A DNA stretch of 64,000 nt from Amorphophallus konjac (taxonomy: Eukaryota > Streptophyta > Magnoliopsida > Alismatales > Araceae), in NCBI GenBank assembly GCA_022559845.1, contig CM040124.1, positions 66,301,491 through 66,365,490 on the forward strand. Reading direction: 5' to 3'. Below the pieces are notes generated by a model. The model was not told where the DNA came from, searched no databases, and worked only from the letters and a program-made list of their open reading frames with translations. The stretch's first letter is position 1. Every line of letters starts with the position of its first letter. Shown here piece by piece: positions 54,265-64,000 of the stretch. A program made the translations under genes and the position numbers.

Positions 54265-56125
54265 TTCATGGAGAAAGCGGTCTAGTTTTGGACCGTTAAG
54301 GACAAGATTGTTCGATATTTAAACAGATTATTTGGAGTCATTAGCAGTCAAAGAAAGAACCGTCAAGGATCCGTTAGCGGTCTAGTGAAGGTCCGCTAGC
54401 AGACTATGGCGGTCAACCATAAGGCCTCAAAGTTCTAGAATTATAAAACACCGGTATAAGTACTTTCTAGATAATGGGCTTTAATGGTACAACCAACTCG
54501 GTGTCCTGGACGGAATCCCAGGCTCACGGAGAATTATAGAGGTCTTGAAACAAGATTTTCTAGTCCGTTAGAAGGAATATCTAAAGGAGAGGTTATCAAG
54601 TCCAAGATTGTGTGCCTAATGTGCATAGGTGTAACTAATGGTCATATACTGGGACATATGCCATGTACTTATGAAAATGACTCTATAGATGAGAAGAGAA
54701 TGTGTATTCCGTGACAATCAATAATAAATCTCGTTAATATATCATTTAAACCATGGATTTAATACAAAAATATATGGATTTGGCATGAAACTAACTTATG
54801 CTTAAAATAATCCCAAGTATAGTATGGAACCATGAAATCCATTGTTGTGATAGTAATAAAACCCATAGTAAGAAATAATACTTTAAACAGGTTTCGAGCA
54901 TAATTAACTAGGCATATTATAAGTTTAATGGATTGTTCTTTATTCAGTCTCGGGTTGACAGAATTCAGAACGTTGGCGGTCTAATTTACAGCCGTTTGTA
55001 GGGCTTAAGCGGTCTATCGTACGTCCGCTTGTGGTTTGATAACAGTGAAACCGTGAGAACACTAGTGGTCTATATATTGGCCGCTAACCTTTGATAAGCG
55101 GTTTATCGTAGGGCTGCTAACCAATTGCCGGTGGTCCATTTTTAGGCTGTTTGTCTTGATAGAAACTAAACAATTGAACTAAATGATAATCCAAGACACA
55201 TCATGCCTAGAAACCAACATATATAAACTCTATAACATGCTGGAACGAAGAATAAGTCTACAATATGCATGGGTTCTACGAAATTTACAAAAGAAATTCC
55301 TTTTATTTCATTAGGGTTAGGATTTATGCATGAACATTGCACTAGATGCATAGACTCAAATAAAACATGAAATTAATGCATGAAATCAAGTGCAATAAAA
55401 GGGCTTTTAATCCTAGAATGACGTTTTAGCCACTCATGAGATGACCTACCTCTGTTCTTGGCTTTTAACTTTGAATTTAAGCCTGGAAGTTAACCCTAGT
55501 TCCCTGCACTTCTTGTGCTAAAACAGCAACTTCACGTCCTAATAACTCTTTATTCTCTTGACCTAAAGACATGAAATTTGGAGGGTAAGAAGAAGATATA
55601 AAGGAGAACAAAAAGTTCTAAAGGTGAAACTTCTAAATACCTCATTTTGGGTCATTAATTTCCCGATCTTCACCACACCGTTGCATAGACTCCTGGGTCG
55701 TTGATATGGAACCAGCAACTTTGGGTGCCTCTATCTTTCTGATGGGTTGATCTCCTAGCATGAAATTTTGAGACAAGTTAGTCCTTTTTATTATGAATAA
55801 AAACCTCAAAAGAACCTACCTGAATTAAAGCCATCTTACCTTAGATCCACGTGAGCCAAACATAGGGGTCACGCAAGTGAAACCTAGGGTCTATTTATAG
55901 GTTTTTGCAAGGGTTTCGTGGATTAGATCAATTATAGAGTCCCTGTTTGGCATCAAACCAACTTCTGAGAGTCCTAAGAATGCTTACCAGTCCTTCCACC
56001 GTGATCTCTAGAAGTTAAAATGTCAAAAAATCATATCTTTTTGCTCTTTCTTCATTTCACGGAACTGATAGAAATTAGCGGTCTAGGACTGGACCGCCAA
56101 CTTTCCCCTAGCGGTCTCGCGATAG
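54265..56125. repeat. Recurring AGCGGTCTA...CCGCT mini-hairpins in LTR E
   Basis: At least nine copies of AGCGGTCTA followed 5-10 bp later by GGACCGCT-like sequence, near 54267, 54380, 54971, 55007, 55060, 55094, 55127, 56078 and 56112. Each can fold as a short stem (for example AGCGGTCTAGTGAAGGTCCGCT with slightly unequal arms). They fall into three clusters. Confidence 0.7.
55891..55900 (-). promoter_or_regulatory. TATA box of LTR E
   Basis: Minus-strand CTATAAATAG followed by ACCCTAGGTTTC; a textbook plant TATA box in the position expected for this LTR type. It also supports the minus orientation of E. Confidence 0.7.
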
Positions 56126-56467
56126 GCCGCCTCTACTATTGGGCGCCGAATTTGAATTTAATTCAAACTCTTTCATTCATTTATCCACTTAATTATCTTA
56201 ACAAGGAGTATTTATCCCTTGTATTCCATGAATAAACTAATTAACCTTCTAGAATATGGGCCAAACTTCATGGGCTTGGTCCTAAAGTCCTTTGGACTTT
56301 ATTTAAATAGGCTAGGTTAATTGGTTATCACACTTGGGCCTTAATAATGATTTATTTAACCCAAAAATTCATTTATAAATCCATTTAGGTCTATAAAAAT
56401 TCTTATAAATTCCTAGAAAATTCTTAAATACTTTAGAAATATTCTATAAAATCTCCGAGGTATTACA

Positions 56468-57480
56468 ATAACGAACATAATTCATGAGTTTAAATATCTA
56501 TCCAGAGACCCAACATGGCTTGCGTCTCTCTTGCAACACCACCTGCTCGCCCACGTGATGGCTAACAGTCTACCGGTTGTGTGCCTGGGTGGGCGGACGA
56601 GCCAACAATCGCAGGTTGTGTGCCCGACGTACCTGTTATAAGTAAAATAGAAGTAGTTAATCATAATTTAGCTCATTATTAAAAAAACTATTTATTCAAC
56701 AAGTAAACATATAGAATTTTCATCATTTAACTAAAATTTAAATAAACATACCAGTAGAATGTGATGGAAGCGGTGTACTCTGTAGACCTGGTGCAGAGGC
56801 ACTCGGACCTGTAAACATAAAATATCGTGAGCAAAACAAAATTCATATTCACTACTCATTTATCTAAGAATTTAAATAAACATACCAGTACTAGATGATG
56901 GGGTTGGTGTACTCTATATAACTGGTGTGGAGACATAAAATATCGTGAGCAAAATAAAGTGCATAATCACTACTCATTTATATAAAAATTTAAATAAACA
57001 TACCAGCAGCAAGTGGTGGGGGCTGTGTACTCTATGTAACATGTGCGGAGACATAAAATATCATGAGCAAAATAAAGTGCATATTCATTACTCATTTTTC
57101 TAGGAATTTAAATAAACATACCAGCAGTAGGTTGTGGGGGCGGTGTACTCTATGTAACTGGTGCGGAGATATAAAATATCATGAGCAAAACAAAGTGTAT
57201 AATCACTACTCATTTATCTAAGAATTTAAATAAACATACCAACAGCAGGTGGTGGGGCGGTGTAACTGGTGCGGAGGCACTTGGACCTATAAACATGAAA
57301 TGTCGTGAGCAAAATAAAGTACATAATCACTACTTATTTATCTAAGAATTAAAATAAACATACCAGTAGAACCCCTCCCACAGCCACCTCTCCTCGAAGT
57401 CTCGGTATGACCTCCTCGAACCATCTAATTGTTGACAAAAATAAAAGTAGTGCATATTAGTCCAAAACTAATTACAAAGA
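56468..57480 (-). pseudogene. CACTA I: downstream gene with tandemly duplicated mini-exons
   Basis: Minus-strand ATG at about 57424 begins MVRGGHTETSRRGGCGRGST, an Arg/Gly-rich N-terminus, ending at a CTACTG/GTATGT splice donor. Six donor copies (CTG/GTATGTTTATTT) recur at about 57363, 57239, 57121, 57003, 56885 and 56751, so an exon-plus-intron unit of about 118-134 bp is tandemly duplicated. The unit at 56752-56815 keeps an acceptor (TTTACAG/GTCCGAG); the unit near 57285 has TTTATAG; three middle ones read TTTTATGTCTCC and have lost it. The last exon (56630-56560) is Pro/Ser/Gly-rich and ends in TAG. The role is not known; it may be the C-terminal or second CACTA protein. Confidence 0.6.
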
Positions 57481-58340
57481 GAGGTGGTAAGTAATAATGA
57501 TAACAAGTGCATATATGTTAAATTTCTTACAAAATATTCGATCATTATCTATTTCATCTTCAGATGCTGAAGATATATCAAACTCAGCCTCATCTTCATC
57601 ATCTTCCTCATTCTCACTAGATTCATACTCTTCTTCATCAAAGGACTCCTCCTGCCCAACAATTGCTTCATTTAGCTCACTTGGATCGACTTCTTCCACT
57701 TCGTCCTCTATGGACAACCGAAGTGGCTCGTCAGATTCGATCAGATGAAGATTAGAAGCAACCAACTCTTCAGTGTCACCCTCGTCTGATTGAAAAAATT
57801 CAGCCCTAGAATCCTCTGAGACAGCTTCAGTCGGATCTAACTCATAATTAGGCACAAGCCTTGGTTTTACCCTACAGACTGTCCACCAATCTTTATTCTT
57901 GGACGATGAATAACTTGAATAAAACACTTGCTAGGCTTGTGTGGCCAAAATGAATTGCTCATAGATATTCAATTTGGATCTATGTTTCACATCGACAATG
58001 CCATATATTGCGTCGTTTCGAACTGAATTAGGATCAAACCAATGACACTTAAAAAGAAATATATGGTTGTCTTGTCCGAGATACTATAATTCTATGACCT
58101 ACTCAAGAATACCATAGTAATCAAGTTCATTTTCATTATATGTACTAGCTTTCACGCATACGCCGCTATTCATTGTAGACTTATTTCGTCCATAATCTCT
58201 GGTGTGAAATCTATAACCATTCACAAAAATTCTGGATAGGCACGCGCGACCTTCGAAGGTCCATAACTTATCACCCGGACTCTTTCATCAGTAACATAAC
58301 CTTATTCAACCTACGAATATAAACCACATTACTTTAAAAT
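57481..58340 (-). pseudogene. CACTA I transposase: DUF4216-like and acidic tail
   Basis: Minus strand: CHWFDPNSVRNDAIYGIVDV and EQFILATQA (58060-57935), a stop, then QVFYSSYSSSKNKDWWTVCR and VKPRLVPNYEL (57927-57830). These are the C-terminal DUF4216 region found in plant CACTA transposases. A strongly acidic tail follows (EEVDPSELNEAIVGQEESFD and poly-E/D stretches, about 57740-57560), ending at a splice donor or stop near 57472-57535. Role of DUF4216 is unknown. Confidence 0.88.
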
Positions 58341-58960
58341 TAGGCATACACCTCAAGCTTTGTGGAACTTAACTTTGGCACTTACGTGAGCTTTAAGCCA
58401 TCTGGCAAAAGATCTCTCTCGTTCCTTTTGAACCTCCCTGTCATTGAGGCGTGGACATTGAGTAATTAATTGTGAATCAAATTGCCTGCAATGATGAATG
58501 CAGCATCACCGTAAATGGGAGGAAGAACATCAAGCAACTTATAAATTTTTGACGTATGGTTTTGAGGACTTACTCAACATAAGGTTCAATCTTAGCATAG
58601 TTCAGGAGAACATATATATCTACGGCCAACAACTCTCTGTCCTCTAATATGTGATTCAAACAACGTCTGAATGCACATCCTGAATACTTAAATATGGAGA
58701 ATCGATCGGACGCACCCACCTCTCCTCCATCATCATTACGTGGAGGTCGAGTGCGACGAGTTTGAATTTCGGGTTCAAAGTACATCGAACAGAAGTTCAA
58801 AATTTGTTCAATAATATATGCCCCAGTAATCGAACCCTCTACTTTAGCTTTGTTGCGAACCTTCATTTTCAGGTCATGCATACACCTATGACAACAATTC
58901 ATATGACAATGACATACAGTGACAATGACAGACACATGTAACAACTGTCAAATAAATTAT
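58341..58960 (-). pseudogene. CACTA I transposase: DUF4218 C-terminal part
   Basis: The frame 58944-58570 reads KVRNKAKVEGSITGAYIIEQ, LNFCSMYFEPEIQTRRTRPP and RNDDG, the conserved core of DUF4218 of En/Spm-type elements. It ends in AKIEPYVE, after which an intron boundary (GTAAGTCC near 58572) seems to follow. Another exon-like piece with QFDSQLITQCPRLND is readable near 58490-58430. Confidence 0.88.
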
Positions 58961-59560
58961 AAATACATAATGATTACCTCTCAAATGGATAATCAGGTGC
59001 TCCATGGAATCGAAGAATGCAGGGGGAAATGTCTTCTCCAACTTGTATACCATCGTGACCACATTCTGTTCGATAGTTTACACGTCCCCAAGTTTGAGTT
59101 CTGATGCACATAGAATCCTGAAAAACTAACTCAACTCGATCAATGCTCCCCCTATAGACTTTGGCAATATGTCACAGAATGCAATGGGCAGAAGTCTCTC
59201 CCTGAAAATATGGCAGTCATGACTTTTCAATCCATATATTTTTCCCTCATTGACATTCACACAATGGGCTATGTTAGCCACATATCCATCCTGAAATTTT
59301 AATTGCTTCAGCCACTGGCACAGTTCATTGATCTGTGTGTCTTTCAACACGTAAGCTGCTTTAGGTTGCACAATTTTTCCCCTTACCTGCCACCATTCCA
59401 ACTCTAGTCGTTTACAAAGTATCTTCAAGTCCGCTCGCGCCTTGGCATTGTCCTTTGTTTTGCCTTTCATGTTCATGATGGTGTTGAACACATTATCAAA
59501 GACATTCTTCTTAACATGCATGACGTCCAAGTTGTGCCGTATCAAAAGGTCTGACCAGTA
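58961..59560 (-). pseudogene. CACTA I transposase: DUF4218 N-terminal part
   Basis: The frame 59545-59126 reads IRHNLDVMHVKKNVFDNVFN and TIMNMKGKTKDN, then QLKFQDGYVANIAHCVNVNE and GLKSHDCHIFRERLLPIAFC: the RHNLDVMHIEKN and LKSHDCH hallmarks of plant En/Spm transposase. It ends with ALIELS and a stop near 59124. 58970-59110 looks like an exon with PPAFFDSMEHLIIHLPFER-like sequence on the minus strand. Confidence 0.9.
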
Positions 59561-60420
59561 AGGTAATTCTCAGAAGATACTTTTCTTCACCCAGTTGTGA
59601 TCCTCTCCAAATCCACGAAGATGTCGTATACTACCCGACAATTGCACTATATCTGGTAAGTTTTGCACCTGTGCCGTCATTTGTCGACCAGACATCCGTT
59701 CCAAGTCTGCTTCATTCATTTCAACTATGTTCTTAATGAATGAGTCCTTTTGCCTTCGGAAAGGATGGTTAATTGGTAGAAAATGTCGATGACAATCGAA
59801 CCAGCATGATTTCTTACCATATTTTCAGACAAATGATTTGGTATCAGCCATACAGTAAAGACATGCCAACCTCCCGTGTGTACTCCAGCCAAATAGCATT
59901 CCATATGTAGGGAAGTCACTTATTGTCCACATCAATGCAGCCTTCATAGTGAATTTTTATTTTCTATACGCATCATAAGTAACAACTCCATCATTTCATA
60001 ATTTTTTCAACTCATCAATCAATGGCCTGAGATATATGTCCAAATTTTTTCCTAGATTTTTTGGACCTGGAATCACCAGAGTTAAGAAAAGGTTCTCTCG
60101 CTTCATCCACATGCCCGGCGGAAGGTTGTACAGTAATAGGAACACTAGCCAACATGAGTAAGATGCCACTGAACCTCCAAATGGGTTGAAGCTGTCTTTG
60201 CATAAACCCAGCCTAACATTCTGTGGCTCGTGAGAAAAAGCAGTATAGGTATGATTGAAATGAGCCCAAGCTTCACCATTGACGGGATGACTCATTATAT
60301 CATCTACATGACGTACTCTTTCTGTGTGCCATATCATACACCGAGCTATCTTTGACGACATATACATCCTCTGCAATCTAGGCATGAGAGGGAAGTATCG
60401 CAATGTCTTGTAAGGCACAT
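59561..60420 (-). pseudogene. CACTA I transposase: Transposase_21 core
   Basis: Minus strand: LGLCKDSFNPFGGSVASYSC and NLPPGMWMKRENLFLTLVIP, then GPKNLGKNLDIYLRPLIDEL (60230-60000), the catalytic-core region of TNP2-type CACTA transposases; it cuts element ends. A second segment, LPNHLS and HTGGWHVFTVW-like (59919-59725), follows in another frame after a stop or frameshift near 59940-59995. Arrangement from right to left agrees with TNP2. The gene is not translatable as one frame. Confidence 0.92.
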
Positions 60421-61172
60421 CCTTCTACTTTGAATTGTTCCCTCTCTTAGGTTTAAATCTATCATGCTGACAAATATCACATGATCTTATCTACATTATC
60501 TTGATAATATAGCATATAATGATTAGGGCATGCATCTATTTTTTGGTACCCAAGCCCTAACTCATTGACCATCTTCTTTGCACGGTAAAAATTTTCAGAC
60601 AGCTTCTCATCTCGAGGCAGCATACTCTTGTTAAGGAGGAGCATACGGTCAAAACAACTCTCACTAAAGTGAAATTTGGATTTCAAATTCAACAACTGTG
60701 AGACAGCAGATAACCAAGTGTGATTTTCACAACCATCCCACAGCGGCTCATCAGCATCCCGAAGTAACTAATAAAATCTTTCAGCCGTCTTGTTTGGTGG
60801 TTCTTTGTTGTACATGTGTTCCCCTTGTACATTAAAGTTAGGGCCAGCAGCATCGATTACCATGTCTGCATAGGTACTTGTGCCTGCAACATTAGCGGGC
60901 TCATACGACCTGAAGTCCTCACCATGACACACCCAATTCATATAACCTTTCGTGAACCCTTTCCTGTATAAATGATCTTACACATCTCATAGCGAAAGAA
61001 ATCTCTTGTTTTTACAAAGTAAATAAGGACATCATATGTAACTACGCTGGTCCACTTATGTTGGATGCCCCAACATAAACTGAATAAAACTATCAACTCC
61101 ATCCTTAAACTCCTTTGACACCCTTCCGTCAACTACTATGCGATTCATCCATGAACGATCAAGTCTATCCAT
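60421..61172 (-). pseudogene. CACTA I transposase: N-terminal part
   Basis: The probable ATG is at 61170-61172, giving MDRLDRSWMNRIVVDGRVSK, the start of the transposase-associated domain, with an in-frame TAA after GHPT near 61070. The following part is in other frames: the 60695-60477 segment reads CFDRMLLLNKSMLP, FYRAKKMVNELGLGYQKIDA and CPNHYMLYY, the conserved region before Transposase_21. It indicates an En/Spm autonomous-type lineage rather than the deleted element G. Confidence 0.88.
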
Positions 61173-61184
61173 ATTTAACTAACA

Positions 61185-61330
61185 AATTAAAAAAATCATA
61201 TCAATATGTCATATTAAAATTCTAAAAAAAAATTGACAACATCTCCCCTAAAAATTAACTATTTTTCACATTTGTACATCCTGGTTATTCACATATACAT
61301 CCATATCAACATCCACTTTCACTTCCATAT
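61185..61330 (+). repeat. Direct repeat copy 1 upstream of CACTA I transposase
   Basis: Shares AAATCATATCAATATGTCAT, TCCCCTAAAAATT.ACTATTTT and CACATTTGTACATCCT with 61568-61705. About 125 bp, few differences. Confidence 0.85.
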
Positions 61331-61567
61331 TCACACACCCACATTGACATCAACATCATCTTCTGGAAAAAATCATTATCATACCCGCATTCACATACAC
61401 ATTCATATCGGCATCCACGCCTGTCCAAAAAATTAATTCATATCCTCGCCCCCTTTCCTCTCTCATTTAAAAAAAAATCCTCCCACCCTCTAAATAAAAA
61501 AAATTATCACACACACACTCAAATTTAAAAAAAGTAAATCCCCTCCATCCCACCCTCTCCTTTGGCC
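61331..61567. other. Spacer rich in CATCCACATTCA-like words
   Basis: Low-complexity CA/AT-rich DNA (repeated CACATTCACAT, TCCATAT) with short A runs; no coding potential. Confidence 0.5.
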
Positions 61568-61705
61568 ACTCAAATTAAAAAAATCATATCAATATGTCAT
61601 ATTAAACTTCTAAAAAAATTTCGACAGCATTTCCCCTAAAAATTGACTATTTTCCACATTTGTACATCCTATTTGGTCACATATACATCCATATCCACAA
61701 TATTC
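61568..61705 (+). repeat. Direct repeat copy 2 upstream of CACTA I transposase
   Basis: Second copy of the 61185-61330 sequence, 380 bp away. Subterminal direct repeats are common upstream of CACTA transposases, but no GACGGA-type word is present. Confidence 0.85.
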
Positions 61706-61732
61706 ATGGGGTACCTACATCAAATAAAATGC

Positions 61733-62012
61733 CCATCTATAAATATTTGATTGTTCGGTGTTATTTATTATATGTGCTTCACGATTATCTTAAAATTTTG
61801 GCAGCATCTCCCCACACTTCTCCAATATACCACCATAATTTACTAATTTTAACATTCCTCTAACAGCCACTCACATAAGATGCAAGTGACCACAAGAGCA
61901 GTCAAAATTAATAGGTATATTGGAGAAGAGAGAGAAGATGCTTCCAAAATTTTAAGATAACCATGAAGCACATATAATAAACAACACCGAACGATCAAAT
62001 ATCCATAGACTG
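61733..62012. repeat. Long inverted repeat 1
   Basis: Left arm about 61733-61846 and right arm about 61911-62012 match as reverse complements over roughly 105 bp, for example TTCGGTGTTATTTATTATAT with ATATAATAAACAACACCGAA and TCTTAAAATTTTGG with CCAAAATTTTAAGA. The central spacer is about 65 bp. Confidence 0.85.
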
Positions 62013-62025
62013 TCCAACAGGATAA

Positions 62026-62101
62026 TTCAAGACTTTGTGTTCGATATATGTCATTAGTATCCAAGCATACTAATCACATATATCATAACAAAAGTCTTGA
62101 A
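62026..62101. repeat. Short inverted repeat 2 (76 bp)
   Basis: Arms TTCAAGACTTTGTGTTCGAT... and ...ATCATAACAAAAGTCTTGAA pair over about 36 bp with four to five mismatches and a 4-base loop (AAGC region). It immediately follows inverted repeat 1. Confidence 0.8.
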
Positions 62102-62196
62102 CGGGCAAAAATGAAAACAAGGGGTCATATCCATATTTACGCACACACATTTATGTCCACATCCCTCTTCCCATCAACATCCCTCTTCCCACCCTC

Positions 62197-62531
62197 CCAA
62201 TAAAAATAGGGGCTTGGAATTTCATCTGATGTTGTAAGAGTACACCAGGTGATAAGGAGAAAAGGTTCGTCTTGGAGATCAGGCATGAAGGTTAAAATTC
62301 TCAAAGGAGCAGTTGGTTTTCTTAAAAGTAATCTCTATGCAACTCTTGAGTACATATTACTTGGGGGGTAATATGTACTCAAGAGTGGTATAGAGATTAC
62401 TTTTAAGAAAACCAACTGCTCCTTTGAGAATTTTAACCTTCATGCCTGATCTCCAAGATGAACCTTTTCCCCTGATCACCTAGTGTACTCTTACAAAATC
62501 AGATGAAATTGCAGGCCCCTTTTTTTATTGG
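62197..62531. mobile_element. Long foldback (MITE-like) element
   Basis: Left arm from CCAATAAAAATAGGGGC at 62197 and right arm ending GCCCCTTTTTTTATTGG at 62531 are reverse complements for about 160 bp each, around a centre near 62363. The inner 100 bp (CAAAGGAGCAGTTGGTTTTC and partner) are nearly perfect. No ORF. Terminal words are CCAATAAAAA; no clear TSD was seen, so the superfamily is unknown. Confidence 0.75.
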
Positions 62532-62934
62532 ATGGACAATCAACAAGGATAGGCTCGTCCTCACCGCCATCTATTTATTCGTCATATTGATCATGCATTT
62601 GCAGAGCCCACTCTTGGTATGGCCCTTCGAGTTGCACAATGTTTACTGGTTTTCCATCCTTAAATATTTCAACAATTACGTCAGTCTCTCTTTCACTAGC
62701 CTTATCTCCAAAATCCTTCAAGGCCACAGTAAATGGGTCATGATGTTGCAACTCAGTCGTGGTAATATGGATAATAGAATCTACCAAAGTATCCACAAGA
62801 ACAGGATTGTGGGGAGGTGAATCCAAAAGGGAAGGACCCATTTGCTGGCAACTGAGAATGTAAAATGTTTACATCAGGATATTTTGCACCAACTGGTTTT
62901 AGTTTTGCTGGCAACCAAGGCCCTCCCCCTCCCT
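62532..62934 (-). other. Unrecognised region with a short open frame
   Basis: A minus-strand frame of 88 codons (62841-62575) reads VALKDFGDKASERETDVIVE and NIVQLEGPYQEWALQMHDQY. It is unlike low-complexity sequence and could be an exon of a CACTA-encoded or host protein, but I do not recognise a family and no splice sites were confirmed. Confidence 0.35.
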
Positions 62935-63660
62935 CTATCTGTGTGTGTGAGAGTGAGAGTGAGAGTGGGCAGGAGCAGGGAGAGGGGGCCGAGCCCCTTT
63001 AATCTCCTGTGTCTGTGCGGGAGCAGAGAGAGGGGGCCAAGCCCCTCCCCCTCCATGTGTCTGTGTGTGTGAGAGTGAGAGTGAGAGAGGGCGGGAGCAG
63101 GGAGTGGGGGCCGAGCCCCTCCGCCTCCCTGTGTCTGTGTGTGTGAGAGTGAGAGTGAGAGAGGACGGGAGCAAGGAGAGGGGGTCGAGCCCCTTCAATC
63201 TCCTATGTCTGTGCGGGAGCAGGGAGAGGGGGCCGAGCTCCTCCCCCTCCCCGTGTCTGTGTGTATGAGAATGAGAGTGAGAGAGGGAGGGAACAGGGAG
63301 AGGGGCCCGAGCCCTTTCAATCCCCTGTGTCTATATGGGAGCAGGGAGAGGGGGCTGAACCCCTTCAATCTCCTGTGTCTATGCGGGATCAGGGAGACGG
63401 GGCCGAGCCCCTTCAATCTCATGTGTCTGTGCGGGAGTAGGAAGAGGGGCCGAGCCCCTCCCCCTCCCTCTGTCTGTGTGTGTGAGAGTGAGAGTGAGAG
63501 TGAGAGAGCGCGGAAGCAGGGAGATGGGGCCGAGCCCCTCCCCCTCCCTGTGTCTCTGTGTGTAAGAGTGAGAGTGAGAGAGGGCGGGAGTAGGGAGAGG
63601 GGGCCGAGCCATGCGTGTGTCTGTGTGTGAGAGTGAGAGTGACAGAGGGCGGGAGCCGTG
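62935..63660 (+). repeat. GC/purine-rich minisatellite
   Basis: About ten degenerate units built from TGTGTGAGAGTGAGAGTGAG, GCGGGAGCAGGGAGAGGGGG and CCGAGCCCCTCCCCCTCC. Two unit lengths alternate irregularly: about 75 bp with the GAGAGTGAG part, and about 47 bp without it. Open frames across it on both strands are repeat artefacts. Confidence 0.88.
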
Positions 63661-64000
63661 AGGGGGAGGGGGGCCAACGGGAGAGATTGAGAGGGGAATG
63701 CCAACGGTGGGGAGTGTCCGCCGGAAATAATTTGACCGCCGCCGCTGCCGAAGCTCACCGCCGCCGCTGCACCCTTTCTGCCTGTGCCGCCTCCGCTCAC
63801 CCCTCACCGGCATCCCTGGGTAGCTCCGTCGCACCCGCCCACCCTTGCCACTCCGCTGCCCACCCTTGCCACTCCGCCGCCCGCCCATGAGAGATTGAGA
63901 GGGGGGTGAGATCGTGAGAGAGGAAAGGGAGATGGAAAGGAGGAGGAGCGGTTAGGGCGCGGGCATTTTTTCTCGTTCTTTTCTCTTTTTATTTGCCGCT
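63661..64000. other. GC-rich CCG-repeat region at the right edge
   Basis: GCCGCCGCTGCCG, CACCCTTGCCACTCCGC (twice, near 63840 and 63861) and purine-rich AGAGATTGAGAGGGG (near 63682 and 63890) words. It may be a leader of the CACTA or of a neighbouring gene outside the window; no supported CDS. Confidence 0.4.

Larger units (their letters stand above)
53155..56467 (-). repeat. LTR E: chromovirus (Tekay/Del-like) LTR, probably solo
   Basis: On the minus strand it starts TGTAATACCTCGGAG at 56467 followed by an AT-rich stretch, as Tekay/Del LTRs do, with a canonical TATA box about 570 bp in and a leader downstream. The left limit is placed where B integrase homology stops (a TG at 53155), giving about 3.3 kb. 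No gag, pol, primer-binding site or polypurine tract adjoins either end, and flanks do not form a TSD, so it is a solo LTR or a rearranged piece. A minor open frame at 53359-53565 shows no domain. Confidence 0.65.

Noticed and set aside
62935..63890. Several long open frames (163-201 codons) on both strands
   Set aside because: All cross the GC-rich minisatellite, exist in several frames at once and encode low-complexity Pro/Ser/Gly/Arg sequence.
63661..64000. CACTA terminal inverted repeat closing element I
   Set aside because: No TAGTG end with a subterminal repeat cluster was found up to 64000; the right end of I is either beyond the window or lost.

Overview
This window is plant nuclear DNA made almost entirely of nested and decayed transposable elements. 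The evidence is Ty1/copia and Ty3/gypsy LTR retrotransposons with plant-type gag and pol, an En/Spm-type (CACTA) transposase, a non-autonomous CACTA element, very long LTRs and many tandem arrays in retrotransposon 3' regions. No convincing host gene, rRNA or tRNA gene was found. A large-genome flowering plant is likely and a monocot is possible, but the species cannot be named. Letters A-J below are labels used only here.

Layout. 1-1640: GC-rich then AT-rich non-coding DNA, probably LTR remnants. About 1640-10889: element F, a plus-strand Ty1/copia element with broken gag-pol, a 1.5-kb 3' LTR and no recognisable 5' LTR; its integrase is split by a 3.2-kb non-autonomous CACTA element (G, 4077-7297, TSD GCT). 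10890-17334: element D, a minus-strand Ty3/gypsy (Tat-like) pol pseudogene with 3' tandem repeats, interrupted by a 2.6-kb LTR-like insertion (H). 17335-53154: element B, a minus-strand Ty1/copia element of SIRE/Maximus type inserted in the D reverse transcriptase. B is itself split by A (21137-31712, copia, gag only, TSD TGAAA) and C (31773-50710, gypsy, gag only, 18.9 kb, near-TSD CCTGC/CCTAC). B pol resumes at 50711 and is cut off in integrase at 53154. 53155-56467: a chromovirus-like LTR (E, minus). 56468-61172: a minus-strand CACTA transposase pseudogene (I) with tandemly duplicated mini-exons. 61173-64000: its upstream side or unrelated DNA, holding three long hairpins and a minisatellite.

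Order of events: D is oldest, B landed in D, then A and C landed in B. A and C have gag but no pol, so they would need enzymes from elsewhere; B-type elements are plausible helpers for A.

The most unusual observation is a roughly 1-kb non-coding module in the same place (between the last coding region and the polypurine tract) and in the same internal order in copia elements A and B and in gypsy element C. Element C is also notable for a duplicated gag, an extra upstream ORF and three different satellite-like arrays where pol should be.
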